Below, piece after piece: positions 35,110-47,744 of a stretch of DNA of 64,000 bases (positions are counted from its first letter, which is position 1; each line of letters begins with the position of its first letter). The translations under genes and the position numbers were made by a program. Location of the stretch: the NCBI GenBank assembly GCA_009760885.1, contig CM019693.1, positions 49,697,269-49,761,268 on the forward strand, written 5' to 3'. Source of the DNA: Achatina immaculata (taxonomy: Eukaryota > Mollusca > Gastropoda > Stylommatophora > Achatinidae). Under the pieces are notes generated by a model. The model made no database searches. It saw only the letters and a program-made list of their open reading frames with translations, and had not been told where the DNA came from.

Positions 35110-36260
35110 TGTTTCCTATTTATACAAACAATTCTTCCTGAAACTTCACAAAGTGATCGTTGTGATCACAATAAATGGAATGATCTGATCAAGTACTTAC
35201 GTCTTTGGAAGGAGTCTTCTCAATTTCTTGCCTCCAGACTAAAGGAAAAGAACGTACTTCAGCCTGGAACGAAAATGACATTTTATAGAAGGAGAGAAAG
35301 GATTTTCTGCCATTCTTTACCGAAGACATCTTAGTATTCTAAAATGACACCGGAAACCTTGTTAAGAAAATTGGTCTTTCAGAATGTAACAAAAGTGAGT
35401 GGAGTCTTTTCACCGACAGTTCAAAACGTAGTTTGAAATGTGTTCTTTTAAATAACGGCAACAAATATGGTTCTGTTCCAATCAGTCATTCCACTAGGAT
35501 GAAAGAATGATACACGACCATCTCTTTAGTCTTGGAAAAGATAAATTATCAAGAACATCAATGGGTGATTTCTGTAGACATGAAGATGGTTAATTTTCTT
35601 CTTGATCAACAAAGTAGCTACACAAAGTATCCTTGCTTTTTATGCCTTTGGGATAGTAGAGCCAAACATGAACATTGGGCAAGAAGAGATTGGCCTCTGA
35701 GGGAATATATGGTGGTTAGAGGACAAAATGTAATCAATGAACCTTTGGTACCACGAGATAGAATCATACTGCAACCACTATATATAAAGCTAGGTCTGAT
35801 GAAACAAGTGAATAAAGATGGTTCCTGCATTGAATACATATCCTGTAAGTTACCTGGACTTATCATGGAAAAATTGAAGGCAGGAATTTTCGATGGTCAA
35901 TAGATTAGACCCACATTTCATTGCATCAATGAATAAAATCGAATTATGTGCCTGGTCTTCATTTGTTCTTGTTGTGAAAAACTTTCCTGATAACTACACA
36001 CAATTAGTAGAGGATATGTTCTTTCATTTCATCAGGCTTGGCTGCAACATGAGTGTTAAAATCCATTAACTACACATTCACTTAGATCGCTTTCCAGAGA
36101 ACCTTGGTGACTTAAGAGAAGAGCAAAGTGAAAGATTTCACCAAGGCATAAAACCCATGGTAGCCAGATACCAAAGAAGATTGGATGCACACATGATGAT
36201 GTTTTTGGAATCTTATGCAGGATTGTCCTAGTAGATCCCACACTTGGAAGTGGTTCAAAA
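35110..36260 (+). pseudogene. Broken copy of a repeat-associated protein family
   Basis: Pieces in all three frames read in order as one protein: WNDLIKYLRLWKESSQFLAS, then SLFTDSSKRSLKCVLLNNGN, then the longest open block 35532-35903 with SSYTKYPCFLCLWDSRAKHE, PLVPRDRIILQPLYIKLGLM and LKAGIFDGQ, then IELCAWSSFVLVVKNFPDN, IHLDRFPENLGDL and DAHMM. I recognise this layout from a family repeatedly seen in invertebrate genomes and thought to travel with transposons, but I cannot name it securely. CxxC in CFLCLWDSR may bind metal. Frameshifts and stops rule out function. Confidence 0.65.
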
Positions 36261-36264
36261 GGCT

Positions 36265-36455
36265 TTTCTTGTGCGTCGACTGAGTGGAAAGTTTGTATCA
36301 TAAACTTGTGCGTCGACTGAGTGGAAAGTTTGTATCATAAACTTGTGCGTCGACTGAGTGGAAAGTTTGTATCATAAACTTGTGCGTCGACTGAGTGGAA
36401 AGTTTGTATCATAAACTTGTGCGTCGACTGAGTGGAAAGTTTGTATCATAAACTT
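36265..36455. repeat. 37-bp repeat, 5 copies
   Basis: Exact or near-exact units starting CTTGTGCGTCGACTGAGTGG. The first unit overlaps the C-terminal end of the broken gene just upstream, so the array grew from its last codons. Confidence 0.93.
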
Positions 36456-36955
36456 GTGCTTTTGGTATGAAATAAGTAGAATTTCGTGTAGTACACTTTT
36501 CTTTTAACTTTTAATATCTTTCCTTCATGCTTAAACGATATTAATGTAAACACTACATTAAACTATCCTGATTTGTTATGGGCGAGCAGAGTAAAGAGTG
36601 GTATATAGCAGATGTTCTGTATCTTAAAAGCTAGAGCTGATATGGGAAAACTTGTGCCATTTTTGGAATCAGCCGGTTAAATATACCTAGAAACAGGTCT
36701 AACATTTGAGACAGCAAAATGTTTGTTGGCCAGTGTTACTGTGAGCAGTTAGAACAATTAGAAATGTTTATCTTTTCCTGGTAACCATGTGCGGATAATG
36801 TTGCTCACCTATACTTTACCCCCCCCCCCCCAACCCCCTTCACACACACACATATACTAATAGTTTTTGAAAGCGAGCACGTGAAACAGGTGTCCGGGTT
36901 TACGTCCAGAGTAACTTCTGCACATGTGTGACCGTGAGCAATTATAGGGGGATCA
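36456..36955. other. No gene seen; poly-C and (CA)n
   Basis: AT-rich sequence with a run of about 10 C near 36821 and a short ACACAC run near 36841. Nothing else supported. Confidence 0.5.
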
Positions 36956-36959
36956 AAGT

Positions 36960-37200
36960 AACACTCATGTAACTAACAAAATATAACTCATGTAACTGAC
37001 AAAATATAACTCATGTAACTAACAAAATATAACTCATGTAACTGACAAAATATAACTCATGTAACTGACAAAATATAACTCATGTAACTAACAAAATATA
37101 ACTCATGTAACTAACAAAACACTCACGTAACTAACAAAATGCAACTAATGTAACTAACAAAGTACCACTCATGTAAGTACCAAAGAACTATTCATGTTAC
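36960..37200. repeat. 23-bp repeats, CATGTAACTAACAAAATATA type
   Basis: About ten degenerate units. A shorter version starts the second copy of segment pair 7 at 38877-39030. Confidence 0.9.
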
Positions 37201-40200
37201 TTACAAAGTACCATTAATATAACTAACTGAACATACAACATTAAACAAGAATGCATATAAAAGCCATACAGAAAATGTCTCAGACGTTTTTTAGAAATTA
37301 GTAAACAACAGCGTGGCAACTCTGACAACTTGTTATCATATAGCAGGTTACATCCGTGAATGAGAAGAAAAAAGTGTGAGTAATTAGAGGAAAGTGGAGA
37401 AAAGTAAGATAAGAAAACAGGATGAATGATTAGACATAGGAAGAGAAAGATAAAAGAGAAGCCATCTTCTGATTTAAGTCCCACGTGACCGACAGAGACC
37501 AACAAACTCTGACATCCCTGGGTACCATCACCTAGAAAAGCTGGTCCCTAAGGTATCAGCCATTTGAAGGAACCAAACAAGTGCCTATCTTGAGAAAGAG
37601 GGGTAGTAGGGAGGAGGAGTTACTCTAAAGAAATAGAAAAGAAATTAGACTCTTTTGAAAACAAATGCCTAAGGAAAATAAGTGGCATCAAGTGGAAAAT
37701 ACTTGGCATCAAGTGGAACGAATTCAAGAACAATGCAGAGATAAGACAGATGACTGAACAACAACCAGTCTCATGGGTGATCAGGAAAAGGAGATGGACA
37801 TATGTTGGTCACTTGATTTAGAAGAAGTAATCAGAGAATCCCAAAACAAGCTATCAAGTGGAGCACAACAAGCCGAAGAAAAAGAGGCAGACCGCGTGAA
37901 ACTCTGAAGAGGACATTATTAAGAGAGGCCAAATTAACAGGCATAAAATCCTTTGATGAGGTTGAAAAACTCGCCGAAGACAGGAAAAATTGGTGAACTA
38001 CTTTGCGAGCCCTATGTGACGTTTAACGGCACGGGAAGGATATAAGATAAGATATATAAGATAAGTAGGGCTGTGAAGAGAAGCCATCAAATCATAGTTT
38101 GTGCATACATTTTCAAAATTTAACATAATTAGAAGATGCAGAAACGTTTTTCAAACTGTTTTCTCTTTGGTTTTACATTATGCTGTATGTTATAGTGTAT
38201 TTATTTTGGTATGTTTGTGTACATGATCTTTGGAAAAGGCTTTTTTCGTAATATTGAATTGTTGCGTCTTCTTAATTTATATATTTATATGTCCTGCCAT
38301 TCTTATTTCTGCCAAATATTCCTAACTCTTTCTATCTTTTTGTAAAACTGAACCATAAACCTCTATCTGCCAACCCACACAGAGGGTGCAGTGTGACTAG
38401 TGAGTGTATCTAGCGGCAGATTATAACAGCAAATTGTAATTTTCTCCATTCCGCTTGAACATTGGTCATCGAGCTACATCGACTGATATGAGCACGTGAC
38501 ACGCTGTTCGTCCCATTAGTGACAAAGTGACAATGAAGGAGTTTGAAGGACAACGTAAGTATGTGTGAAATGTTTCTGCAAACTTGGTACAAATGTGACA
38601 GAGATATAGCAAGTGCTTCACGAGGAATACGGCGGGTGTGGAGGAAAGGGGAGGAGACTGTATGAGCTGAAGGCAGCGACTTATGTGGTTAAAGATGGCA
38701 GAACGTGAGTAGGTGAAGTGTAGGGCAGAGAGCGGAAGTGTTCACGGAGTGAGGCATGTGTGTGTGAAAGACCTAAGAACAAATCTTAACCAGGCGAGGG
38801 TAAGGGCCTGAACTGTGAACAGGTCATTGGAGAGCTGTGTCTGGAGAGTGTTTTCCTGTCTGTAGACTGGTGAAGAAAATATAACTCATGTAACTAAGAA
38901 AATATAACTCATGTAACTAACAAAATATAACTCATGTAACTAACAAAACACTCACGTAACTAACAAAATGCAACTAATGTAACTAACAAAGTACCACTCA
39001 TGTAAGTACCAAAGAACTATTCATGTTACTTACAAAGTACCATTAATATAACTAACTGAACATACAACATTAAACAAGAACGCATATAAAAGCCATACAG
39101 AAAATGTCTCAGACGTTTTTTAGAAAAGAGTAAACACCAGCGTGGCAACTCTGACAACTTGTTATCATATAGCAGGTTACATCCGTGAATGAGAAGAAAA
39201 AAGTGTGAGTAATTAGAGGAAAGTGAATAAAAGTAAGATAAGAAAACAGTATGAATGATTAGACATAGGAAGAGAAAGATAAAAGAGAAGCCATCTTCTG
39301 ATTTAAGTCCCACGTGACCGACAGAGACCAACAAACTCTGACATCCCTGGGTACCATGACCTAGGAAAGCTGGTCCCTAAGGTATCAGCCATTTGAAGGA
39401 ACCAAACAAGTGCCTATCTTGAGAAAGAGAGGGAGTAGGGAGGAGGAGTTACTCTAAAGAAATAGAAAAGAAATTAGACTCTTTTGAAAACAAATGCCTA
39501 AGGAAAATAAGTGGCATCAAGTGGAAAATACTGGGCATCAAGTGGAACGAATTCAAGAACAATGCAGAGATAAGACAGATGACTGAACAACAACCAGTCT
39601 CATGGGTGATCAGGAAAAGGAGATGGACATATGTTGGTCACTTGATTTAGAAGAAATAATCAGAGAATCCCAAAACAAGCTATCAAGTGGAGCACAACAA
39701 GCCGAAGAAAAAGAGGCAGACCACGTGAAACTCTGAAGAGGACATTATTAAGAGAGGCCAAATTAACAGGCATAAAATCCTTTGATGAGGTTGAAAAACT
39801 CGCCGAAGACAGGAAAAATTGGTGAACTACTTTTCGAGCCCTATGTGACGTTTAACGGCACGGGAAGGATATAAGATAAGATATATAAGATAAGTAGGGC
39901 TGTGAAGAGAAAGCCATCAAATCATAGTTTGTGCATACATTTTCAAAAGTTAACATAATCAGAAGATGCAGAAACGTTTTTCAAACTGTTTTCTCTTTGG
40001 TTTTACATTATGCTGTATGTTATAGTGTATGTATTTTGGTATGTTTGTGTACATGATCTTTGGAAAAGGCTTTTTTTCGTAATATTGAATTGTTGCGTCT
40101 TCTTAATTTATATATTTATATGTCCTGCCATTCTTATTTCTGCCAAATATTCCTAACTCTTTCTATCTTTTTGTAAAACTGAACCATAAACCTCTATCTG

Positions 40201-40707
40201 CCAACCCACACAGAGGGTGCAGTGTGACTAGTGAGTGTATCTAGCGGCAGATTATAACAGCAAATTGTAATTTTCTCCATTCCGCTTGAACATTGGTCAT
40301 CGAGCTACATCGACTGATATGAGCACGTGACACGCTGTTAGTCCCATTAGTGACAAAGTGACAATGAAGGAGTTTGAAGGACAACGTAAGTATGTGTGAA
40401 ATGTTTCTGCAAACTTGGTACAAATGTGACAGAGATATAGCAAGTGCTTCACGAGGAATACGGCGGGTGTGGAGGAAAGGGGAGGAGACTGTATGAGCTG
40501 AAGGCAGCGACTTATGTGGTTAAAGATGGCAGAACGTGAGTAGGTGAAGTGTAGGGCAGAGAGCGGAAGTGTTCACGGAGTGAGGCATGTGTGTGTGAAA
40601 GACTTAAGAACAAATCTTAACCAGGCGAGGGTAAGGGCCTGAACTGTGAACAGGTCATTGGAGAGCTGTGTCTGGAGAGTGTTTTCCTGTCTGTAGACTG
40701 GTGAAGA
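37048..40707. repeat. Segment pair 7: about 1.83-kb tandem duplication
   Basis: 37048-38876 and 38877-40707, offset 1,829-1,831. Single-base differences are scattered through both. GTGAAGA occurs at the end of each copy (38870 and 40701). Each holds a LINE fragment (37628-38045, 39457-39875) and about 800 bp with no recognised gene. Confidence 0.94.
37625..38050 (+). mobile_element. LINE C-terminal fragment (copy at 39455-39880)
   Basis: Same family as the nested LINE at 18500-19200, starting at KEIEKKLDSFENKCLRK and running to the GGATATAAGATAAGAT tail. It carries an internal duplication of about 20 bp around GGCATCAAGTGGAAAATACT and an in-frame TAG after GHLI. 5'-truncated, inactive, present in both copies of segment pair 7. 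Confidence 0.85.
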
Positions 40708-40839
40708 TTTAGTTATTTAGTGGTGTCTGCTCTACACGGGATAGATTATGTGTGTTAGTAAGCAAGTCGTTTGGACGAGAGCACTGATCTCATCTACCCT
40801 CGACTCACGTAAATGTGTGCCTCTCTGTGTTGACTGACA

Positions 40840-41840
40840 GAGCGGATGTCGCACGGAGAGAAGACAGAGAGGATGTCGTACAGAGAGAAGACAGAGAGGA
40901 TGTCGTACAGAGAGAAGACAGAGAGGATGTTGTACGGAGAGAAGACAGAGAGGATGTCGTACAGAGAGAAGATAGAGAGGATGTCGTACAGAGAGAAGAT
41001 AGAGAGGATGTCGTACAGAGAGAAGACAGAGAGGATGTCGTACAGAGAGAAGACAGAGAGGATGTCGTACAGAAAGAAGACAGAGAGGATGTCGTACAGA
41101 GAGAAGACAGAGAGGATGTCGTACAGAGAGAAGATAGAGTACATGTAGCACAGAGAGAAGACAGAGAGGATGTCGTACAGAGAGAAGACAGAGAGGATGT
41201 CGCACAGAGAGAAGACAGAGAGGATGTCGTACAGAGAGAAGACAGAGAGGATGTCGTACAGAGAGAAGACAGAGTACATGTAGCACAGAGAGAAGATAGA
41301 GTACATGTAGCACAGAGAGAAGATAGAGTACATGTAGCACAGAGAGAAGACAGAGAGGATGTCGTACAGAGAGAAGACAGAGTACATGTAGCACAGAGAG
41401 AAGATAGAGTGCATGTAGCACAGAGAGAAGACAGAGAGGATGTCGTACAGAGAGAAGATATAGTACATATAGCACAGAGAGAAGACAGAGTACATGTAGC
41501 ACAGAGAGAAGACGGAGTGCATGTAGCACAGTGAGAAGACAGAGTGCTTTCAGCACAGAGAGAAGACAGAGAGAATGTAGCACAGAGAGAAGACAGAGAG
41601 GATGTAGCACAGAGAGAAGACAGAGTGCATGTAGCACGGAGAGAAGACAGAGTGCATGTAGCACGGAGAGAAGACAGAGAGGATGTAGCACGGAGAGAAG
41701 ACAGAGGATGTAGCACGGAGAGAAGACAGAGAGGATGTAGCACAGAGAGAAGACAGAGTGCATGTAGCACAGAGAGAAGACAGAGTGCATGTAGCACACA
41801 GAGAAGACAGAGTGCATGTAGCACACAGAGAAGACAGGCA
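40840..41840. repeat. 27-bp minisatellite array, about 37 copies
   Basis: Core GTCGTACAGAGAGAAGACAG then AGAGGAT; purine-rich on the + strand. Variants are GTAGCACAGAGAGAAGACAG with AGTGCAT or AGTACAT. Because 27 is a multiple of three, frames of up to 369 codons stay open on both strands, but their products are pure repeat and no start context or homologue supports a gene. Confidence 0.95.
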
Positions 41841-42879
41841 GAAAACCTACAGCCGAGATAGGAAGTTGAGCAGTTATTTCGCGGTGCTACAAAGATTTGT
41901 TTTAAGTGTAGCACTGTACGTCAACGTGGAAGAAAGGAGGGAGAGAAGTAACGCAGTGTTTCCCAGAACTGTTGGACATAAGGAACAATCAGTGGGAGAG
42001 TGACTCCTAGTTCAGACGCTCGTGGGCTATGAACATCAACAATAATCTGTACTGCTGCAAGCACTTTAAGGAATTAAGCTGAAGGAACTATGAGAGACTC
42101 TGATCTCACTGATTACTAATCCCTACATATTTGCCGTGACCATAAATCTATCATATATCTTCAAAGCCTGGAAACAGATATAAGCTGGGATTCTTTGTAC
42201 CAAGGAAACTGTCCTCAGCATCATTCATTATAAAGATTGAACTGACAGGAAAGATACAACGAGAGGACGTAAATCATTTGAGAAAAGCAAAGGAAGATTG
42301 GGACATTCTAATAGATGGCCAAACTACACAGCCCAGACAAGGAAGATTGGGACATTCTAATAGATGGCCAAACCACACAGCCCAGACAAGGAAGAGTCGC
42401 AGTAGCAGCGAGGGGCTGTGAAGATGGCACAGAAGACTAGACAGTAGTAGACTTAGTGGAGTCAGAGGGCGATACCGACATCAGACAAGCAAGCCTGAAC
42501 CACAAGGAAGCCATGGGAGCAAATAGCCAGTCGTAGTAGAACCCAGGGGAATCCCAGACAAGCACACACAGACCACAGATGAACCGAACGCAAGAAAACA
42601 AAGACACTCGAGCGAAAGAGACACGTAAGTCACTAAAAGAGCAAGTAGCCCACATGAGAAACAGCATCATAATATGAAAATCCCTGCACACTGAGACAAA
42701 CATCACCACTCAACCCATGCAAGTACAAGAACAATACAAGGCACCGTTCGCAGAAGCAGCAGAACATACAAACCTGCCAGGCCGAACAGGTACAGCATAT
42801 GAGAGGAAAGATATGTACAAAACAAGCAAAAGAGACCGATGAAAGTAGCACAGGAACAACACTAATGACCAGCCGACGT

Positions 42880-43310
42880 TGTGAACTACAGAATGACCAA
42901 ACACATTACATAACTTGATGAACTCATGTATGACCAAACACATTACATAACTTGATGAACTCATGTATGACTAAACACATTACCTCACCTGATGAACTCA
43001 TGTATGACCAAACATATTACCTCATCTGATGAACTCATGTATGACTAAACACATTACCTCACCTGATGAACTCATGTATGATCAAACATATTACCTAACT
43101 TGATGAACTCAAGTATTATCAAACACACTACCTCACCTGATGAACTCGTGTATGACCAAACACATTACCTTACTTGATTAACTCATGCACGACCAAACAC
43201 GTCATTAACTTGATGAAATCATGTATGACCAAACCTAACTTGATGAACTCGTGCATGACCAAACACATTACCTCACCTGATAAACTCATGTATGACCAAA
43301 CACATTAACC
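42880..43310. repeat. 37-bp repeat (second copy 44350-44778)
   Basis: About ten units of the TGATGAACTCATGTATGACC then AAACACATTACC type. Confidence 0.9.
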
Positions 43311-43399
43311 TGTTTGAAAAACACCACGCCAGATTTCTAGCAAAGACCCTGTACTACACGACATGAAACTATAAATAAAGGCAAAGAGAAACATGCTCG

Positions 43400-43620
43400 G
43401 GTCTTGCTAGCATGGTCAACAGTATCACCGCCCACCATTCCAATCTCTTGCTAGCATGGTCAACAGTATCACCGCCCACCATTCCAATCTCTTGCTAGCA
43501 TGGTCAACAGTATCACCGCCCACCATTCCAATCTCTTGCTAGCATGGTCAACAGTATCACCGCCCACCATTCTAATATCTTGCTAGCATGGTCAACAGTA
43601 TCACTGCCCACCATTCCAAT
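43400..43620. repeat. 43-bp repeat, 5 copies (second copy 44870-45088)
   Basis: Units start TCTTGCTAGCATGGTCAACA followed by GTATCACCGCCCACC. The two arrays differ in the order of variant units, so they have exchanged or mutated since duplication. Confidence 0.92.
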
Positions 43621-45095
43621 CTACCGATTCAAAGTCTGGAAACAGATATAAGCTGGGATTCTTTGTACCAAGGAAACTGTCCTCAGCATCATTCATTATA
43701 AAGATTGAACTGACAGGAAAGATACAACGAGAGGACGTAAATCATTTGAGAAAAGCAAAGGAAGATTGGGACATTCTAATAGATGGCCAAACCACACAGC
43801 CCAGACAAGGAAGATTGGGACATTCTAATAGATGGCCAAACCACACAGCCCAGACAAGGAAGAGTCGCAGTAGCAGCGAGGGGCTGTGAAGATGGCACAG
43901 AAGACTAGACAGTAGTAGACTTAGTGGAGTCAGAGGGCGATACCGACATCAGACAAGCAAGCCTGAACCACAAGGAAGCCATGGGAGCAAATAGCCAGTC
44001 GTAGTAGAACCCAGGGGAATCCCAGACAAGCACGCACAGACCACAGATGAACCGAACGCAAGAAAACAAAGACACTCGAGCGAAAGAGACACGTAAGTCA
44101 CTAAAAGAGCAAGTAGCCCACATGAGAAACAGCATCATAATATGAAAATCCCTGCACACTGAGACAAACATCACCACTCAACCCATGCAAGTACAAGAAC
44201 AATACAAGGCACCGTTCGCAGAAGCAGCAGAACATACAAACCTGCCAGGCCGAACAGGTACAGCATATGAGAGGAAAGATATGTACAAAACAAGCAAAAG
44301 AGACCGATGAAAGTAGCACAGGAACAACACTAATGACCAGCCGACGTTGTGAACTACAGAATGACCAAACACATTACATAACTTGATGAACTCATGTATG
44401 ACCAAACACATTACATAACTTGATGAACTCATGTATGACTAAACACATTACCTCACCTGATGAACTCATGTATGACCAAACACATTACCTCATCTGATGA
44501 ACTCATGTATGACTAAACACATTACCTCACCTGATGAACTCATGTATGATCAAACATATTACCTAACTTGATGAACTCAAGTATTATCAAACACACTACC
44601 TCACCTGATGAACTCGTGTATGACCAAACACATTACCTTACTTGATTAACTCATGCACGACCAAACACGTCATTAACTTGATGAAATCATGTATGACCAA
44701 ACCTAACTTGATGAACTCGTGCATGACCAAACACATTACCTCACCTGATAAACTCATGTATGACCAAACACATTAACCTGTTTGAAAAACACCACGCCAG
44801 ATTTCTAGCAAAGACCCTGTACTACACGACATGAAACTATAAATAAAGGCAAAGAGAAACATGCTCGGGTCTTGCTAGCATGGTCAACAGTATCACCGCC
44901 CACCATTCCAATATCTTGCTAGCATGGTCAACAGTATCACTGCCCACCATTCCAATATCTTGCTAGCATGGTCAACAGTATCACCGCCCACCATTCCAAT
45001 ATCTTGCTAGCATGGTCAACAGTATCACCGCCCACCATTCTAATATCTTGCTAGCATGGTCAACAGTATCACTGCCCACCATTCCAATCTACCGA

Positions 45096-45860
45096 TTCAA
45101 AGTCTGGTCAGTCAAACAATAAACAAGAGCTGTACCACCAAATGAACTAACCAGATGCCTCGAAAGTAGTCACTTAAAGTCACTGGTTGTGTTTATGAGC
45201 GTGACAAGGAGCAACTAGTGACAGCTGGTATGGAATACAAGTATAAAAATAGATTCCACGATTGATTATTCATAAACAGATATGCAGTGAGAATATAGAC
45301 TAAATAACAATTTTGTAACATAAGTTGACACAGCAAGGGGTGGAGCTGGAAGAGTAGAAGGTGTCACAAAGATATGTATTTGTAGTCAACGTTTACGTCA
45401 CTGTCAAATTTTTCTTGTCATCCTCCCACAAGTAATTTGAATAAAACAGGTGGGATAGGACGTAGGAGAGGGTAGAGAGAGGAGATGTTCACGGATGTGT
45501 GTGTGTGTGAGAAAGACTTCTGAAGAGTTGTGTGGGAGGGTGGTTTGTGTTGTTGTTATTGTGGTTGGTGGGGCCTTCGCTCCACGCAGCCTCCCTGCCC
45601 CTGGGGCCGGGCCCGATGGTCGTATAGTTCGTGTCAGAACTTGGCGAGGTGACTGCTGTCCGACAACTTACTCGTAACGTGACTGGGCTTCTAACTTCAG
45701 GTAAAACAGCCAAACAGCGCACAGTTGCCCAGGGAAACCACCAACCATGTGGACTGTGTCCTTGTTTCTTTATTTGATTGTTATTCCCAGAACATCTTCA
45801 ACAGCTGTCAATTCTCTTTCAAAAATGCATTTCTGTCAGGTGAACGGGTCCTTTCCAAGC
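45096..45860. other. Unique segment, no gene seen
   Basis: Contains a GC-richer patch at about 45570-45640. No supported coding region. Confidence 0.45.
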
Positions 45861-47740
45861 CATTTTCTCCGCTGTCTCTATTATCTTTCCTTCTTATCTT
45901 TCCTTCATATTTTCCCTTCTTATTTTTCCTTCTTCTTTTCCTTTCTTATTTTTCCTTCTTCTCTTTCCTTCTTATCTTTACCTTTTACTTTTCCTTCTTA
46001 TTTTCCCTTCTTATCTTTCTTCTATATCATCCCTTCTTATTTTCCCTTCTTATTTTTCATTCTTATTTTTCCTTCTTATCGTTCCTTCTTATCGTTCATT
46101 CTTATCTTTCCTTCTTATTTTCTCTTCTTATTTCCCTCCATATTTCTCCCCCTTATTTTCCCTTCTTCTCTTTGCTTCTTATTTTTCCTTTTTATTTTCC
46201 ATTCTTATCTTTCCTTGTTATCTTTCCTTCTTATCTATAATTCTAATTATCCCTCCTTATTTTTTATTATTTTCCTTTCTTACTTTTTCTTCTTATTTAC
46301 TCTTTTCATTTTTTTATTATCTTTTCTTCTTATTTTTCATTCTTATTTTTCTTTCTTATCTTTCCTTCTAATTTATCCTTAATATTTTCACTTCCTATTT
46401 TTCTTTCTTTTTTCCCTTCTTTTTTCCCTTCTTATCTTTCCTTCTTATTTTTCCTTCTTCTTTTCTTTTCTTATCTTTCCTTCTTATTTTCCCTTATTAT
46501 TTTTCCTATTTTTCATTACTTCATATTTTCCCTTCTTATTTTTCATTCTTATTTCCACTTTTCATTTTTTTTCTATTATCTTTCCTTCTTATCTTTCCTT
46601 CTTATTTTCCATTCTTATCTTTCCTTCTTATCTTTCTTTCATATCTATCCTTCTAAATTTCCCTTCTTATTTTTGCTTTTTATATTACCTTCATTTTTCC
46701 CTTCTTGTCTTTCTTTATTATTTTCCTATCTTATTTTTTCTTATTATTTTCTCTTCTTATCTTTCGGTGTTATCATTCATTCTTATTTTCCCTTCTTATT
46801 TCCATTTTTATCTTTCCTTCTTATCTTTCCTTCTAATTTCCCTTCTTATTTTTCCTTCTTATTTTCCTTTTTCATTTTTCTTTCTTATCTTTCATTCTTA
46901 TTTCTCCTTCTTAGTTTCCATTCTATCGCTCTTCAGAAAGTAAAACAAATAAAGAATCTGTGGAGAGGAGCAGACAGAACCACAAAAATAAGATTTTTAA
47001 GGGCAGGCATCTTTCCCATAGCAACATATGCCTGTGAGACCTGGACACTTAACAAAACAGCTGAGAAACACATAAATGCTTTTGAATGTAAATGCTACAG
47101 AAGAGTTCTCCAAATATCGTGGACACAAAAAAGAACAAATATATCTATACTACAAGAGCTTAATATTGAAGAAGGCTGGCTAATGAAGAGGATTAAAGAG
47201 AGAAAACTGAAATATTTTGGACACATTAAACGCCATGATAATTTAGAGAAGACCGTATTGGAAGGATACATAATGGGAAAAAGAAAAAGAGGAAGACCAA
47301 GACGAAGATGGCTGCAAGACATCGTTGACGATCTGGAAATAGGATGCAACAGCAGCAGACCATCTTGTTCACAACCGAGAGGCCTACAGGAGTGCTGTTT
47401 GGGAGGCAAAGTTCCGCAAGGGACATGCAAATGAATGAATGAGTTTCCATTCCTATCTTTGCTTCTTATCTTTCCTTCTAATTTTCCCTTCTTATTTTCC
47501 CTTCTCATTTTTCCTTCTTATTTTCGCTTCTTATCTTTCCTTCTTGTCTTTCCTTCTTATCTTTCATTCATATTTTCCCTTCTTATTTTTCTTTCTTATT
47601 TTTCCTTCTTTTTTTCCCATCTTATTATTCCTTATTATTTTCCCTTCTTATTTTTCCTTCTTATTTTTCATTCTTATCTTTCCTGCTTATCTTTTCTTCT
47701 TATTTATTGTTCTTATTGTTTCTTCTTATTTTCCCCCCAT
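45860..47740. repeat. Polypyrimidine tract, about 1.4 kb, split by a LINE
   Basis: Almost pure C/T on the + strand: TTCCTTCTTATCTTTCCTTC-type units of 10-12 bp from 45860 to 46920, resuming at 47453 and running to 47740. The interruption at 46924-47441 is a LINE insertion. Open frames through the tract reflect the lack of stop codons in this composition. Confidence 0.93.
46924..47441 (+). mobile_element. 5'-truncated LINE inserted in the polypyrimidine tract, with TSD
   Basis: A 518-bp insertion flanked by an 11-bp target-site duplication, AGTTTCCATTC at 46913-46923 and 47442-47452. It encodes the C-terminal part of a LINE polymerase (FPIATYACETWTLNKTAEKH, then LKYFGHIKRHDNLEKT, then KRKRGRPRRRW) and ends in an AAATGAATGAATG tail. 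The minus-strand LINE at 54325-55215 is the same or a close family. Both edges are clear, so this is a textbook target-primed insertion. Confidence 0.92.
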
Positions 47741-47744
47741 AATT

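Larger units (their letters stand above)
42160..45095. repeat. Segment pair 8: 1,468-bp tandem duplication
   Basis: Units 42160-43627 and 43628-45095 are the same length. TTCAAAG followed by CTGG or TCTGG stands at all three boundaries (42160, 43628, 45096). Copies are almost identical. Each holds about 700 bp of non-coding sequence, then a 37-bp repeat and a 43-bp repeat. Confidence 0.96.

Noticed and set aside
40732..41914. Very long open frames (239-369 codons) on both strands
   Set aside because: They consist only of the 27-bp repeat, whose length is a multiple of three. Several frames are open at once, and none has a recognisable domain.
45725..46382. Hydrophobic Phe/Leu/Ser-rich frames resembling membrane proteins
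   Set aside because: Result of a C/T-only sequence, which cannot form stop codons in most frames. No real membrane-protein features.
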